DNA of 64,000 nucleotides from positions 39,301-103,300 of the forward strand of contig JAUXXH010000019.1 in assembly GCA_030684935.1 (NCBI GenBank). Direction: 5' to 3'. The notes under the pieces are model-generated. The model saw nothing but the letters and a program-made list of their open reading frames with translations. It ran no database searches and was not told the origin of the DNA. The position numbers and the translations under genes were made by a program. Positions within the stretch are counted from its first letter, which is position 1. Each line of letters starts with the position of its first letter. Of this stretch, positions 1 through 9,653 are shown piece after piece. Source of the stretch: Pseudolabrys sp. Lineage in GTDB: Bacteria; Pseudomonadota; Alphaproteobacteria; Rhizobiales; Xanthobacteraceae.

Positions 1-1054
1 GCAGCATCGACAGGCCGCGATGGCCGGCTTCCTTCGGGTTGGTGCGCACCAGAAGCGTCATCAGGTCGGCGCGGACCGGGTGGGTGATCCAGGTCTTGTT
101 GCCGTACACCTTGTAGACGTCGCCTTCGCGCACGGCGCGCGTCTTCAGCGACGCCAGATCGGAGCCGGTATTGGGCTCGGTGAATACCGCGGTCGGCAGC
201 ACTTCGCCGGACGCCAGCTTCGCCAGCCATTTTTCCTTCTGCGCAGCGGTGCCGCTGCCGAGGATCAGTTCGGCGGCGATCTCGGAGCGGGTGCCGAGCG
301 AACCGACGCCGATGTAACCGCGCGACAGCTCCTCGGAGACGACGCACATCGACTCCTTGCCGAGCCCCATGCCGCCGAACTCTTCCGGAATGGTGAGGCC
401 GAACACGCCGAGGTCGGACATCTGCGCGATGATGTCCATCGGGATATAGCTGTTGGTGCGGTGCCAGCTTTGGGCATGGCCGATCACCTCGCTGTCGGCG
501 AATTTGCGCATTTCCTCGCGGATCGATTCCAGCGTCTCGTCAAGGCCGCAGGCGCCGACCGTGGCGCCATGGCTGGCGCGCAACAGTTCGACCAGACGGG
601 CGCGGCGCTCGGCGGTATTGCCATCGGCGATCAGACCTTCGACGGCGGGTGTGATACGCGCCGCCACCTGCGCCATGGTCAGACCCATGTCGCTGGGCCG
701 CACGATCTCGCCCTGGCTCATCGGAATGCCGCCGACGACCTGCGCCAGGTATTCGCCGAGCCCGATCCGGACCAGCAATTCCTCGAGTTCGCCGAAAGTG
801 CCGGCGCGTGACATCCGGTCGGTGTAGTCCGCAAGCTGTCGCACCGCCTCGACGTAGGTGGCGAGCCAGGCCAGCCCGTGGGTCGCGCGCTGTTCACGGT
901 CGAACAGGCGGCTGACGGCATGGCCTTCGACCACCACCCGCGTCCGGACCTTGGCCAGCGCGTCGGCCAGCAGCGCATCAAGCGCAGCGGTCGCCTCACG
1001 GCTCAGTTCGACCAGATCTCGTTCGGCAACGGTGCGGGAGGCGGCGATCGGCAT
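1..1054 (-). CDS. mcd: (2S)-methylsuccinyl-CoA dehydrogenase, 3' end outside window
   Basis: The reverse strand is open from an ATG at 1054 to the window edge, giving 351 residues without the C-terminus. Residues 1-170 form a helical extension absent from ordinary acyl-CoA dehydrogenases. A normal acyl-CoA dehydrogenase N-terminal and middle domain follows, with IPEEFGGMGLGKE, the FTEPNTGSDLASLKT flavin/substrate loop and GNKTWITHP. That architecture is characteristic of Mcd, which oxidises methylsuccinyl-CoA to mesaconyl-CoA in the ethylmalonyl-CoA pathway. The nearby ccr and ecm genes support this over a generic acyl-CoA dehydrogenase. A GAGGG stretch lies just upstream of the chosen ATG. 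FAD-dependent and cytoplasmic by family. Confidence 0.9.
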   Translation of the reverse strand, partial: MPIAASRTVAERDLVELSREATAALDALLADALAKVRTRVVVEGHAVSRLFDREQRATHGLAWLATYVEAVRQLADYTDRMSRAGTFGELEELLVRIGLGEYLAQVVGGIPMSQGEIVRPSDMGLTMAQVAARITPAVEGLIADGNTAERRARLVELLRASHGATVGACGLDETLESIREEMRKFADSEVIGHAQSWHRTNSYIPMDIIAQMSDLGVFGLTIPEEFGGMGLGKESMCVVSEELSRGYIGVGSLGTRSEIAAELILGSGTAAQKEKWLAKLASGEVLPTAVFTEPNTGSDLASLKTRAVREGDVYKVYGNKTWITHPVRADLMTLLVRTNPKEAGHRGLSML

Positions 1055-1090
1055 GGGACCCTCGATCAGACAATGCTGGCAAGCCTACGC

Positions 1091-1101
1091 GTGCACTGCA
1101 C
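1091..1101. promoter_or_regulatory. Putative regulator site upstream of mcd (GTGCACTGCAC)
   Basis: This 11-bp palindrome (GTGCA-C-TGCAC) lies 37-47 bp upstream of the mcd ATG and is followed by AAAA. It matches the TTGCAATGCAA palindrome, also followed by A residues, in the ccr-ecm divergent region. The match is seen directly; a shared regulator of ethylmalonyl-CoA pathway genes is inferred. Confidence 0.4.
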
Positions 1102-1177
1102 AAAAGCAAAGGGTTTGTCACCGGAGGTGGCCGGGCCGGCAGACCAATACCTACAAAATTAACCATTTCCGGCTTTT

Positions 1178-3250
1178 ATGACAGGTAGTTACTGCGCAAT
1201 GCCAACTCCCCTGGAAACCCGAACCGGCTGCATGCGCGTCAGAAAAGATTTTATCACCTTCGGCGGGGCAACCCGGCTTCTGACCAGACTGAAGGTGCGG
1301 ACCCGCATCGTCGTGCTGGCGCTGATCCCGGTTGCCGGCTTTCTCGCTTTGGGGCTGACGTATCATTCCGGCGAAGGCGGCGTCAGCGGCGCCTTCGACA
1401 CCGTCAAGCGGTCGTCCAGCCACGCCGACGCCAGCCGCGACTTCCAGAGTGCGGTCACCACCATGCGGATCCTGGCCAAGGATTTCGGCGCTGCGCCTTC
1501 CACCGCCCTGGTGAACAGCTTCACCCAGGCCCACGGAATGGCGCTGAACAGCCTCGACACGATCGGTACGGCCGACAACCGCCGCATCGCCGAGAATGTC
1601 GCGACCCTGCGCGCCGACATGATCGAGCTGCGCGGCCATTTCAATGATCTGGTGGACCAGCAGAGACTGCTCGGCTTCGACGATGAGAGCGGCTTGCGGC
1701 ATAGCCTCATCACGGCCGGCAACGCCGTCGAGCGAATCCTCAATGCGAACATGAACTGGCTGTCAGAAGCCGACGCCAACAAGCTGATGATGACGCTGTT
1801 GCTGATGCGGCATCAGGAAAGCCAGTACCGTCTGACCCGGACCGAACTGACCAAACTTGAATTTCTCAGTGGCTATCGGCGTTTCACCGAGGCATTTGCG
1901 GACATTTTCGGTGCGCCGGAAATGAAGGCTTCGCTTGAGCAGCAGGTGAATGCCTATGCCGATACCTTTGCGCAATGGGTCGAGGGCTTCGACCGCGTCC
2001 ATGCACTGCGCGCGGTGATCGATATCGACACACAGCGCACCTTGCCGCACGTCGAGGAAGTGATCTACCTGGCACAGCAGATGACGGACGCCGCGGCGTC
2101 GGCGCTCGCCGTGTCGCAAGGACGCACCCGCACCGGGATCATTGCGGTCGGCATCGCCATGGTGGTGCTCTGCGTCGGTTTCAGCTGGATGATCGGCCGC
2201 AGTATCGTCAATCCGCTGATCGGCCTCGGCGGCGCGATGCAACGGCTTGCCACGGGGGATACCGACGTGCGCATTCCGGCAACCCGGGCGAAGGACGAAA
2301 TCGGCGAAATGGCGCGCACCGTCATCGTGTTTCGCGACACCATGGTGGAGCGCCAGGCGCTGGCGCAGGCTGAATCCGCCTCAGCGCGCGCGCGCGAGCG
2401 ACGCAGCGATGCGATCGGGACAACGATTGGCCGCTTCAACCAGTCGGCCGGCAGCGCGCTGGCCGGCTTGCGCGGCGCCTCGCTGAAACTGGAAACCAGT
2501 TCGCGCGATCTCAATACGTCGGCAGACGCCATGTCGGCCGAAGCCCTGGCAGCCGAGCAGCGCGTCGCCGCCGCGTCGGAAAACGTCACCGCGGCCGCCA
2601 GTTCTGTCGAGGAACTGGCGGCATCGATCGGCGAAATCGCTTCCCAGGCGGAGAAATCGACCGGCGTGGCCGGCCGCGCCGTGGCGGAAGCGGAACGCAC
2701 CGTCGTCACCATGTCGGAACTGGGCCAGGCGGCGACCCGGATCGGCGAGGTCGTCAGCCTGATCCAGGCGATCGCCGGGCAGACCAACCTGCTGGCGCTC
2801 AATGCCACCATCGAGGCGGCGCGCGCCGGCGAGGCCGGCCGCGGCTTTGCTGTGGTCGCCGCCGAGGTCAAGTCGCTGGCGAGCCAGACCGCGAAAGCCA
2901 CCGAGGAAATCGCCGAGCAGATCGGCTCGATCCAGAATGCCGCGGCCGATGCAGCGCAGGGCATCGAGCAGGTCAACGTCATCATCCGCGACATGTCGGC
3001 GATCGCCACCATGGTGGCGGTGACCGTCGATCAGCAGAGTTCGGCGGTCGCCGCGATCGCCGAGGGCGTCACCCGCGCCTCCGGCGAAGCTCGCGGCGGC
3101 GCCGCCGCGATGAGCCGGGTCGCCGTGGTCACGACCGCGGCCCGCGCCACGGCGGCCGACGTGGAAATGATCGCCGGCACGGTCGCCGCCGAGGCCGCCC
3201 GCCTCGAAGCCGAAGTGCGGCGTTTCCTGGCAGACGTTCAGGCGGCCTAA
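1178..3250 (+). CDS. Methyl-accepting chemotaxis protein with large periplasmic helical domain
   Basis: A 690-residue transmembrane chemoreceptor. TM1 lies at about residues 45-63 and a predicted periplasmic, mostly helical region of about 250 residues follows. TM2 is near 319-340 and leads into a HAMP domain ([21 protein letters not shown]). The C-terminal signalling domain contains the hallmark hairpin tip [20 protein letters not shown] near residue 531. The periplasmic region resembles helical bimodular (HBM) sensor domains in size and in its [12 protein letters not shown] stretch; the ligand is unknown. It is transcribed away from mcd. The start is uncertain: in-frame ATGs at 1199 and 1232 would shorten the N-terminus without touching TM1. 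Confidence 0.93.
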   Translation: MTGSYCAMPTPLETRTGCMRVRKDFITFGGATRLLTRLKVRTRIVVLALIPVAGFLALGLTYHSGEGGVSGAFDTVKRSSSHADASRDFQSAVTTMRILAKDFGAAPSTALVNSFTQAHGMALNSLDTIGTADNRRIAENVATLRADMIELRGHFNDLVDQQRLLGFDDESGLRHSLITAGNAVERILNANMNWLSEADANKLMMTLLLMRHQESQYRLTRTELTKLEFLSGYRRFTEAFADIFGAPEMKASLEQQVNAYADTFAQWVEGFDRVHALRAVIDIDTQRTLPHVEEVIYLAQQMTDAAASALAVSQGRTRTGIIAVGIAMVVLCVGFSWMIGRSIVNPLIGLGGAMQRLATGDTDVRIPATRAKDEIGEMARTVIVFRDTMVERQALAQAESASARARERRSDAIGTTIGRFNQSAGSALAGLRGASLKLETSSRDLNTSADAMSAEALAAEQRVAAASENVTAAASSVEELAASIGEIASQAEKSTGVAGRAVAEAERTVVTMSELGQAATRIGEVVSLIQAIAGQTNLLALNATIEAARAGEAGRGFAVVAAEVKSLASQTAKATEEIAEQIGSIQNAAADAAQGIEQVNVIIRDMSAIATMVAVTVDQQSSAVAAIAEGVTRASGEARGGAAAMSRVAVVTTAARATAADVEMIAGTVAAEAARLEAEVRRFLADVQAA

Positions 3251-3286
3251 GTTCCCGTTGCCGCAGCCCTTGCAAAGCAGGCGGCG

Positions 3287-4210
3287 ATGGCCGATCTCAA
3301 AGTAACACCAGTTTATTTGGCCAAAGCTGAGTTTGGGGCAAGCGCATTGCGCATAATCTTTTGGTCATTGCGTATCGCGCGGGATGCGTTCCGGAATTTT
3401 ACCGCGGATGACGGCTGGGCCATTGCCAGTCATATCGCCCTGTCGACGCTGATGGCGATGTTCCCTTTCCTGATCATCGTCACCGCGCTGGCCGGGTTTT
3501 TCTTCGGCTCCCGGGAACTGGCCGACGAAGCGGCGCAGATCCTGCTGGAAGCCTGGCCCGAAGCGGTCGCCGGCCCCATCGCGATGGATATCGCCGGCGT
3601 GCTGACCGACCGCCGCGGCGGCGTACTGACGTTCGGCGTGCTGTTTGCCCTCTACTTTGCCTCCAGCGGCGTGGAAAGCCTGCGCATCGGCCTCAATCGC
3701 GCCTATGGCGTCGTCGAGCAGCGCGCCTGGTGGCTGTTGCGCCTGGAGTCGGTCGCCTACGTGCTGGTCGCCGCGGTGGCGATTCTGGCGTTTGCGTTTC
3801 TGGTCGTACTGGCGCCACTGATCATCAACAAGCTGGTGCACGTCGTACCGGTGCTGGAACCGCTAGGCGAGATCCTGACTTTCGCCCGCTATACGGTGGC
3901 GGTCATTGTGCTGGTAATCGCGCTGCTCATTCTCCACAGCTGGCTGCCCTCGGGCCGCCGCAGCTTCGTGGAAATCGCGCCCGGCATCATCGCCACCTTG
4001 GTGTTATGGCTGATCAGCGGCGCGGCTTTCGGCCGTTATCTGGCCTATTACACCTTCGCCTATGTTTCGATGTATGCCGGACTCGCTTCGGCGATGATCG
4101 CGCTGGTCTTCCTCTATGTCTGCGCCTCGATCTTCATTTTCGGCGGGGAACTGAATTCGGTGATCGCCAAGGATCGGGAAGCGCAAAAGGCCGAACCGTC
4201 GTCGGCCTAG
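3287..4210 (+). CDS. YihY/BrkB family inner-membrane protein
   Basis: A 307-residue polytopic protein with about six hydrophobic segments. It carries the family features DGWAIASHIALSTLMAMFPF near residue 45, the SSGVESLRIGLNRAYGV stretch, and GAAFGRYLAYY with SMYAGLASAMIALVFLYV near the end. The family was once called ribonuclease BN by mistake; it is now regarded as a membrane protein of uncertain, possibly transport, function. The tail is cytoplasmic and charged. It starts 37 bp after the chemoreceptor stop, so co-transcription is possible, but no functional link is evident. Confidence 0.9.
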   Translation: MADLKVTPVYLAKAEFGASALRIIFWSLRIARDAFRNFTADDGWAIASHIALSTLMAMFPFLIIVTALAGFFFGSRELADEAAQILLEAWPEAVAGPIAMDIAGVLTDRRGGVLTFGVLFALYFASSGVESLRIGLNRAYGVVEQRAWWLLRLESVAYVLVAAVAILAFAFLVVLAPLIINKLVHVVPVLEPLGEILTFARYTVAVIVLVIALLILHSWLPSGRRSFVEIAPGIIATLVLWLISGAAFGRYLAYYTFAYVSMYAGLASAMIALVFLYVCASIFIFGGELNSVIAKDREAQKAEPSSA

Positions 4211-4365
4211 TTTTTCCTGGTTTTGCGCGGTATCCGGCTGCAGCCGAAGGATCGGCGCCGCATCCGCGTCAGGATGTCGCGGCTTGCCCTCCGAGTGGCG
4301 GTTTCTCAACCAATTCCGGCCAAAACCAATGATGCTGCACCCTGCTACCCGCGGCCGGAACCCGC

Positions 4366-5217
4366 TTGTCTATGCTTCGCCCAATCGACCGCCGATCCCT
4401 GGACGAAACCCTGCCGCTGCTGCAGCGGGGGTTCCCGCACGCGCCGGCGTTCTGGGCGGCCGGTCTCGACCGCCTGAAGCGATTTCAATCGCCGGATCCG
4501 GACGCCCCCGCCGCTTATCTGCTCGACGTTGCCGGCAGGGCCGTCGGCGTCATTCTCAGCATTGCCAGCCAGCGCACCAACATCGACGGCTCGACGCGCA
4601 GCGTCGTCAACCTGTCGAGCTGGTTTGTCGATGATGAGCATCGCTGGCGCGCGCCGCGCATGCTCCAGCAGCTCACCGCCGACGATGACACGCTCTACAC
4701 CGACCTCACCCCCACCGTCCCGGTGCAGTCGCTGATCGAGCGTCTCGGCTTCAGCCGCTGGACCGAAGGAACGCTGCTGTTCCCGCTGCCGCTGTTCGCA
4801 TTGGGGCGCTCCGGCGACGCCCATGTGGTGCCGTTCGCAAGCTTGTCGGCCGATTCCTTGCCGGCACCGGTGAAGGGCATGATGGCCGATCATGCGGCGC
4901 TGGGCTGTCTGGCCGCCGCTTTGTGGGACGGCGCACGCCTGCATCCGCTGATTTTTTCGCGCATGAGCCGCAAGGGCGTGCCCATTGCGCGCCTGCTGTA
5001 CGCCGAGGACCGCTCCGTCGTTAAGCGCCACCTGGCCGCAATCGCCCGCTTTTTGCTGCGTGAAAAGACCGTGGTGCTGGCGATGAGCGCCGATCGGAGC
5101 GAACGGACCCCCGGCAGCTTCTTTACCCAACGTGCACCGCCGACCTTCTATAAAGGCACGATGAACACCTCGGCGATCGATCACGCCTATTCCGAATTCG
5201 TTTTCCTGCAGATCTGA
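4366..5217 (+). CDS. GNAT-like acyltransferase, first gene of the carrier-protein cassette
   Basis: A 283-residue soluble protein. The N-terminal half looks like an atypical GNAT N-acyltransferase fold: LRPIDRRSLDETLPLL at the start, the beta-strand pattern AVGVILSI, then VNLSSWFVDDEHR and RAPRMLQQL. The C-terminal half, from about residue 150, is less recognisable. It ends 3 bp before the acyl carrier protein gene and is the first of four genes with gaps or overlaps of only a few bases. This suggests it transfers the group made by the downstream enzymes, or modifies its product. That role is inferred. An alternative start is the ATG at 4372. Confidence 0.65.
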   Translation: MSMLRPIDRRSLDETLPLLQRGFPHAPAFWAAGLDRLKRFQSPDPDAPAAYLLDVAGRAVGVILSIASQRTNIDGSTRSVVNLSSWFVDDEHRWRAPRMLQQLTADDDTLYTDLTPTVPVQSLIERLGFSRWTEGTLLFPLPLFALGRSGDAHVVPFASLSADSLPAPVKGMMADHAALGCLAAALWDGARLHPLIFSRMSRKGVPIARLLYAEDRSVVKRHLAAIARFLLREKTVVLAMSADRSERTPGSFFTQRAPPTFYKGTMNTSAIDHAYSEFVFLQI

Positions 5218-5220
5218 CGC

Positions 5221-5496
5221 ATGGCGGCCGATAACATGCTTTCACCAGCGAACCAGAATGTCCGAGCCGACATCACGGACTATCTCCGGCAACGATTCCC
5301 CGGCCTGTCCAGCCACGCGCTCGACGATGACACGCCGCTTCTCGCCGGCGGCGCCATCGACTCGCTGGGCATTCTCGACCTGATGGCCTTCGTCGGCGAA
5401 CGACTCGGCATCGAGATCCAGGATGAGGATTTCGAACCGGAGAATTTCGAGACCCTCGGTCATCTGGTCGCCTTCGCGGAGCGAAAGAAGGCGTGA
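5221..5496 (+). CDS. Acyl carrier protein (phosphopantetheine-binding)
   Basis: A 91-residue acidic protein of carrier-protein size. The attachment serine sits in GGAIDSLGILDL at about residue 46, matching the DSL motif to which 4'-phosphopantetheine is attached. The helix after it carries the usual acidic FVGERLGIEIQDEDF. It is not the fatty-acid synthesis AcpP (no fab genes nearby, different helix II). Its stop overlaps the ligase start in an ATGA arrangement, implying translational coupling and a dedicated carrier for that ligase. A second ATG at 5236 could be the true start. Confidence 0.88.
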   Translation: MAADNMLSPANQNVRADITDYLRQRFPGLSSHALDDDTPLLAGGAIDSLGILDLMAFVGERLGIEIQDEDFEPENFETLGHLVAFAERKKA

Positions 5497-7028
5497 TGGC
5501 GGCGCCGTATCTCGTCCATCATCTGCTGCAGCACACCGGCGACACCGACGCACGGATCGCGCTGATCGATGGCGAACGGCGCATTTCCTACGGCGACTTC
5601 CGCCGCCAGATCGACGATGGCGCCCGCCGTCTGCTCGACGCCGGTGTGACGCGCGGCGACCGGGTCGCCATCCTGCTGCCGAAGAGCATCGAGGAATGCA
5701 GCGCGATCTTTGCCGTCAGCCGCGCCGGCGGCGTGTTCGTGCCGGTCAATCCGCTGCTGCGCCCGGCACAAATCAAGCACATCGTCGAAGATTGCGGTGC
5801 GCGGGTGCTGATCACCAACGCGGCGCTTCTGAAGACGCTGGGGACGACTTTCGACGATACCGCGGGCCTTTCGATCATCAATATCGACGATGAATCGACG
5901 CGCGGCGGCGCGACGTCCGCGCCATCCGCCGCCATCGGCGAGGACCTGGCCGCCATTCTGTACACCTCGGGCTCGACCGGCCGGCCCAAGGGCGTGATGC
6001 TCAGCCACCGTAATCTGGTGGCCGGCACGCGGATCGTGCGCACCTATCTCGGCATCTCGGAGTCCGACCGCATCCTGTCGGTGCTGCCGTTCAGCTTCGA
6101 CTACGGTCTCAACCAGTTGCTCACCGCGGTCGAGCAAACCGCGACCACCGTGCTGCTGACATTCCGCTTCGGCGACGACATCGTGCGCGCCATCCGCGAC
6201 AACGAATGCACGGGGCTCGCCGGCGTTCCCACCATCTGGTCGATCCTGACCCGCGCGTCGCCGCTGCTGGCCAAGACGCCGCTGCCATCGCTGCGCTACA
6301 TCACCAATTCCGGCGGCGCGGTCCCGTCCGACACCGTGCGCAAGCTGCGCGAGATGCTGCCCGACACCCGCATTTTCCTGATGTACGGCCTGACCGAGGC
6401 GTTCCGTTCGACCTTTCTGCCGCCCGATGAGATCGACAAGCGGCCGACCTCGATCGGAAAGGCGATCCCGGAATGCGAGGTGTTCGCCGTTACCGCCGAC
6501 GGGCGCCGCACCAAACCCGGCGAGCCCGGAATTCTGGTCCACCGCGGCCCCACCGTCTCTCTCGGCTACTGGAACCGGCCGGAAGATACCGCCCGCGTGC
6601 TGCGGCAGAACCCCTTGCTGCCGGCGACCCATGGCGGCGAGATCGTGTGTTTTTCCGGCGACCTCGTCACCGAGGACGAAGAAGGCTTCCTGTATTTCGT
6701 CGGGCGCGACGACGCCATGATCAAGTCGTCCGGCTATCGCATCAGCCCGACCGAGGTCGAAGAGGTGTTGATGTCGACCGGGCATTTCCGGCAGGTCGCC
6801 GTCATCGGCCTGCCCGATCCGATGGCCGGACAGAAAGTGCACGCCGTCGGCGTTGCCCGCGACGGCGCGATCGACGTTCCGGTGACGCTCAAGGCCGTAT
6901 CCGACCGGCTGCCGCCGTTCATGCTGCCGCGCGACATCGAGCTGGTCGACGAACTGCCCGTCACCGCCAACGGCAAGGTCGACTACAAGACGCTGGTCGC
7001 GCAACGGGCAAGCCATGTCGGCGCCTGA
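5493..7028 (+). CDS. AMP-forming acyl/amino-acid:carrier ligase
   Basis: A 511-residue ANL-superfamily adenylating enzyme. Signature motifs are in order: YTSGSTGRPKG (A3, near residue 155), YGLTE (A5, near 297), VGRDDAMIKSSGYRISPTE (A8) and ANGKVDY with the catalytic lysine near 494 (A10). It activates a carboxylic or amino acid as the adenylate and passes it to CoA or, given the coupled carrier gene, probably to phosphopantetheine on the adjacent ACP. It resembles the acyl-CoA ligase subfamily described as exosortase A-associated, although no exosortase is in the window. The end overlaps the decarboxylase start by 14 bases. The substrate is unknown. Confidence 0.85.
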   Translation: MMAAPYLVHHLLQHTGDTDARIALIDGERRISYGDFRRQIDDGARRLLDAGVTRGDRVAILLPKSIEECSAIFAVSRAGGVFVPVNPLLRPAQIKHIVEDCGARVLITNAALLKTLGTTFDDTAGLSIINIDDESTRGGATSAPSAAIGEDLAAILYTSGSTGRPKGVMLSHRNLVAGTRIVRTYLGISESDRILSVLPFSFDYGLNQLLTAVEQTATTVLLTFRFGDDIVRAIRDNECTGLAGVPTIWSILTRASPLLAKTPLPSLRYITNSGGAVPSDTVRKLREMLPDTRIFLMYGLTEAFRSTFLPPDEIDKRPTSIGKAIPECEVFAVTADGRRTKPGEPGILVHRGPTVSLGYWNRPEDTARVLRQNPLLPATHGGEIVCFSGDLVTEDEEGFLYFVGRDDAMIKSSGYRISPTEVEEVLMSTGHFRQVAVIGLPDPMAGQKVHAVGVARDGAIDVPVTLKAVSDRLPPFMLPRDIELVDELPVTANGKVDYKTLVAQRASHVGA

Positions 7029-8328
7029 TAAAAAATCCACCTTGGCCGACACGCTGGTTGCCGAATATTTCGCGGTGCGCGACGGCCGGCTGATCGCCGG
7101 CGGTATCGCCGTCGACGAGTTGGCCGAGCGCTTCGGCACGCCGCTGTTCGTCTATGATGCCGGCGTGATGCGAAAGAGCTTTGCGCGCCTGTCGGAGGCC
7201 GTCGCCGGCTTTGCCGAGATCTATTTTTCCATCAAGGCCAATCCCAACCCCGCGGTCGCCGCCATCTTCGTGGCGCAGGGCGCCGGCATCGAGATCGCCT
7301 CGGCCGGCGAATATGCCCGCGCGCGCCGCGCCGGCGCCGATCCGATGCGCATTTTGTTCGCCGGCCCCGGCAAGAGCGACGGCGAACTCGATTACGTCAT
7401 TGCCGGCGGCATCGGCGAAATCCATCTCGAGAGCTTCGAGGAGATCGCCCAGGTCGAGGCCATCGCCCAGCGGCGTGGCCAAAAGGTGCCCGTGTCGATC
7501 CGCATCAATCCGGTGGCGGCGGCGCAGGGCGGCGCCATGCGCATGGGCGGCAAGCCGGCGCCGTTCGGCTTCGACGAGGAGCAGATCGGCGACGTACTGC
7601 GGGCGCTGGCGGCGACGACGCATCTCGATTTCTGCGGCGTCCATTTGTTCGCCGGCACGCAGATTCTCGATGCCGATGTGCTGCTGGCGCAGTGGACCCA
7701 CGGCATCGGCGTCGCCGCCAGCATCGCGCGGCAGGCGGAGCGTCCGCTGCACTCAATCGACCTCGGCGGCGGGCTTGGCATTCCCTATTACACGGGAGAC
7801 GGTGTGCTGGATCTGGACCGCGTGCGCGCCGGCATCCCCGCCCTTCAGCAGGCGCTGCGGGGCGAGCCGCTGATCCGCGATTCCCGCGTCGTGGTCGAGC
7901 CCGGCCGTTATCTCGCCGGCCCATCGGGGCTCTATGTCGCGCGCGTCATTGCGAGCAAGGTGTCACGCGGCCAGCGTTTCCTGATCACCGATGGCGGCAT
8001 GCATCACCACCTCGCCGCCTCCGGCAATCTCGGCCAGGTCATCAAGCGCGATTATCCCGTCATCGCTCCCGCCCGCATGGATGCAGCCGAATTGTCGCCG
8101 TGTTCGGTGGTCGGGCCGTTGTGCACGCCGCTCGATACGCTGGCGCGCAAGACCGACATGCCGGACCTGAAGGCCGGCGACCTGATCGCGGTCATGCAGT
8201 CCGGCGCCTATGGGCTCTCCGCCAGCCCGTCCGGCTTCCTCAGCCATCCGCAGCCGGCCGAAGTCGTGGTTGGCGATGGCCAGGCCATCGTCGTGCGCGA
8301 GCGCGAAAAACTCGAGCCGCTGCCCTAA
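7015..8328 (+). CDS. PLP-dependent decarboxylase, LysA-like fold (fold type III)
   Basis: A 437-residue enzyme of the diaminopimelate/ornithine decarboxylase family. Visible features are the PLP lysine in YFSIKANPNP (K74), the GVHLFAGTQ strand, the phosphate-binding DLGGGLGIPY, EPGRYLAG, and the second-subunit cysteine in VVGPLCTPLD (C370). LysA enzymes usually read CES after GP-x; here the glutamate position is threonine, so free diaminopimelate is an unlikely substrate. It resembles the decarboxylases described as exosortase A-associated and, in logic, BtrK of butirosin synthesis, which decarboxylates a carrier-bound glutamate. With the upstream carrier and ligase, it probably acts on a carrier-bound or related amino acid (inference). 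It converges with ccr, 3 bp apart. Confidence 0.87.
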   Translation: MSAPDKKSTLADTLVAEYFAVRDGRLIAGGIAVDELAERFGTPLFVYDAGVMRKSFARLSEAVAGFAEIYFSIKANPNPAVAAIFVAQGAGIEIASAGEYARARRAGADPMRILFAGPGKSDGELDYVIAGGIGEIHLESFEEIAQVEAIAQRRGQKVPVSIRINPVAAAQGGAMRMGGKPAPFGFDEEQIGDVLRALAATTHLDFCGVHLFAGTQILDADVLLAQWTHGIGVAASIARQAERPLHSIDLGGGLGIPYYTGDGVLDLDRVRAGIPALQQALRGEPLIRDSRVVVEPGRYLAGPSGLYVARVIASKVSRGQRFLITDGGMHHHLAASGNLGQVIKRDYPVIAPARMDAAELSPCSVVGPLCTPLDTLARKTDMPDLKAGDLIAVMQSGAYGLSASPSGFLSHPQPAEVVVGDGQAIVVREREKLEPLP

Positions 8329-8331
8329 ACG

Positions 8332-9609
8332 TCAGCCGCCGGCCGCTTCGACCGTATCCTCGAAATTCCGCAGGCCGTTGCGCGGCGCCGACACCAGCAC
8401 CGACATGTTGCCGGGCGGGTGCTGGTTCTTCCACATCATGGTGTGCGCCTTCGGGATTTCCATCCACGGGAAGGTCTTCGACAGGCACGGGTCGATGCGG
8501 CGCTCGAGCACAAAGCGGTTGGCTTGGCTAGCCTGCTTCAAATGCGCGAAGTGCGAGCCCTGGATGCGCTTCTGCCGCATCCAGACGTAACGGGCATCGA
8601 AGGTAATGTTGAAGCCCGTGGTGCCGGCGCAGAACACCACCATGCCGCCGCGCTTGACCACCATGCACGACACCGGGAACGTCGCCTCGCCCGGATGTTC
8701 GAACACGATGTCGACGTCGCGCTTGCCGGTGATATCCCAGATCGCCTTGCCGAAACGGCGCGCTTCCTTGGCCCAGTCGTTGAACTCGGCCGAATTCACC
8801 TGCGGCAGCTGGCCCCAGCAGTTGAATTCCTTGCGGTTGATGGCGCCCTTGGCGCCGAGATTGAAGACGTATTCCATCTTCGATTCGTCGGACACGACCG
8901 CGATGGCATTGGCGCCGGAGGCGGCGACCAGCTGAATGCCGAATACGCCGAGGCCGCCCGAGGCGCCCCAGACCAGCACGTTGTCGCCGGGCTTCAGCGT
9001 GTGCGGCGAATGGCCGAACAGCATGCGGTAGGCAGTCGCCAGCGTCAGCGTGTAGCAGGCTGATTCTTCCCAGGTCAGATGCGCGGGCTTTTGCATCAGT
9101 TGCCGCGACTGCACGCGGCAGAACTGCGCGAACGAACCGTCCGGCGTTTCGTAACCCCAGATGCGCTGCGACGGCGACAGCAGCGGATCGCCGCCATTGC
9201 AGTCCTCGTCGTCGCCGTCGTCCTGGTTACAATGGACGATGACTTCGTCGCCGATCTTCCAGCGCTTCACCTTGGAGCCAACCGCCCAGACGATACCCGA
9301 GGCATCCGACCCGGCGATATGATAGGGCTGCTTGTGCACATTGAACGGCGTGATCGGCTGGCCGAGGCCGGCCCAGATGCCGTTGTAATTGACGCCCGCC
9401 GCCATCACGAGAACGAGCACGTCCTCTTCACCGATCGGCCACGTCGGCACCTGTTCGATCTGGAATGATGTCTCTGGCGGCCCGTGACGATCCTGGCGGA
9501 TCACCCAGGCGTGCATTTTTTCCGGCACATGGCCGAGCGGCGGAATTTCACCGACATCGTAGAGGTCTTTGAGCGGAGCGACGCTCCGCATGGAGGCGGC
9601 AGCCGGCAT
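8332..9609 (-). CDS. ccr: Crotonyl-CoA carboxylase/reductase
   Basis: A 425-residue NADPH-dependent medium-chain dehydrogenase-type enzyme that reductively carboxylates crotonyl-CoA to ethylmalonyl-CoA, the committing step of the ethylmalonyl-CoA pathway. It starts MPAAASMRSVAPLKDLYDVG and contains GVNYNGIWAGLG, the SQRIWGYETPDGSFAQF active-site region expected to help bind CO2, and the Rossmann motif VWGASGGLGVFGIQL. Length and these motifs match Ccr rather than simple quinone reductases. The frame is open for 85 codons upstream of 9609, but those residues are not Ccr-like, and a GGGAGAG ribosome-binding site precedes 9609. It is divergent from ecm. Confidence 0.97.
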   Translation of the reverse strand: MPAAASMRSVAPLKDLYDVGEIPPLGHVPEKMHAWVIRQDRHGPPETSFQIEQVPTWPIGEEDVLVLVMAAGVNYNGIWAGLGQPITPFNVHKQPYHIAGSDASGIVWAVGSKVKRWKIGDEVIVHCNQDDGDDEDCNGGDPLLSPSQRIWGYETPDGSFAQFCRVQSRQLMQKPAHLTWEESACYTLTLATAYRMLFGHSPHTLKPGDNVLVWGASGGLGVFGIQLVAASGANAIAVVSDESKMEYVFNLGAKGAINRKEFNCWGQLPQVNSAEFNDWAKEARRFGKAIWDITGKRDVDIVFEHPGEATFPVSCMVVKRGGMVVFCAGTTGFNITFDARYVWMRQKRIQGSHFAHLKQASQANRFVLERRIDPCLSKTFPWMEIPKAHTMMWKNQHPPGNMSVLVSAPRNGLRNFEDTVEAAGG

Positions 9610-9653
9610 CAGCACTCTCCCTGGACAGACGGCAAAGTGTGACGCAATTGATG

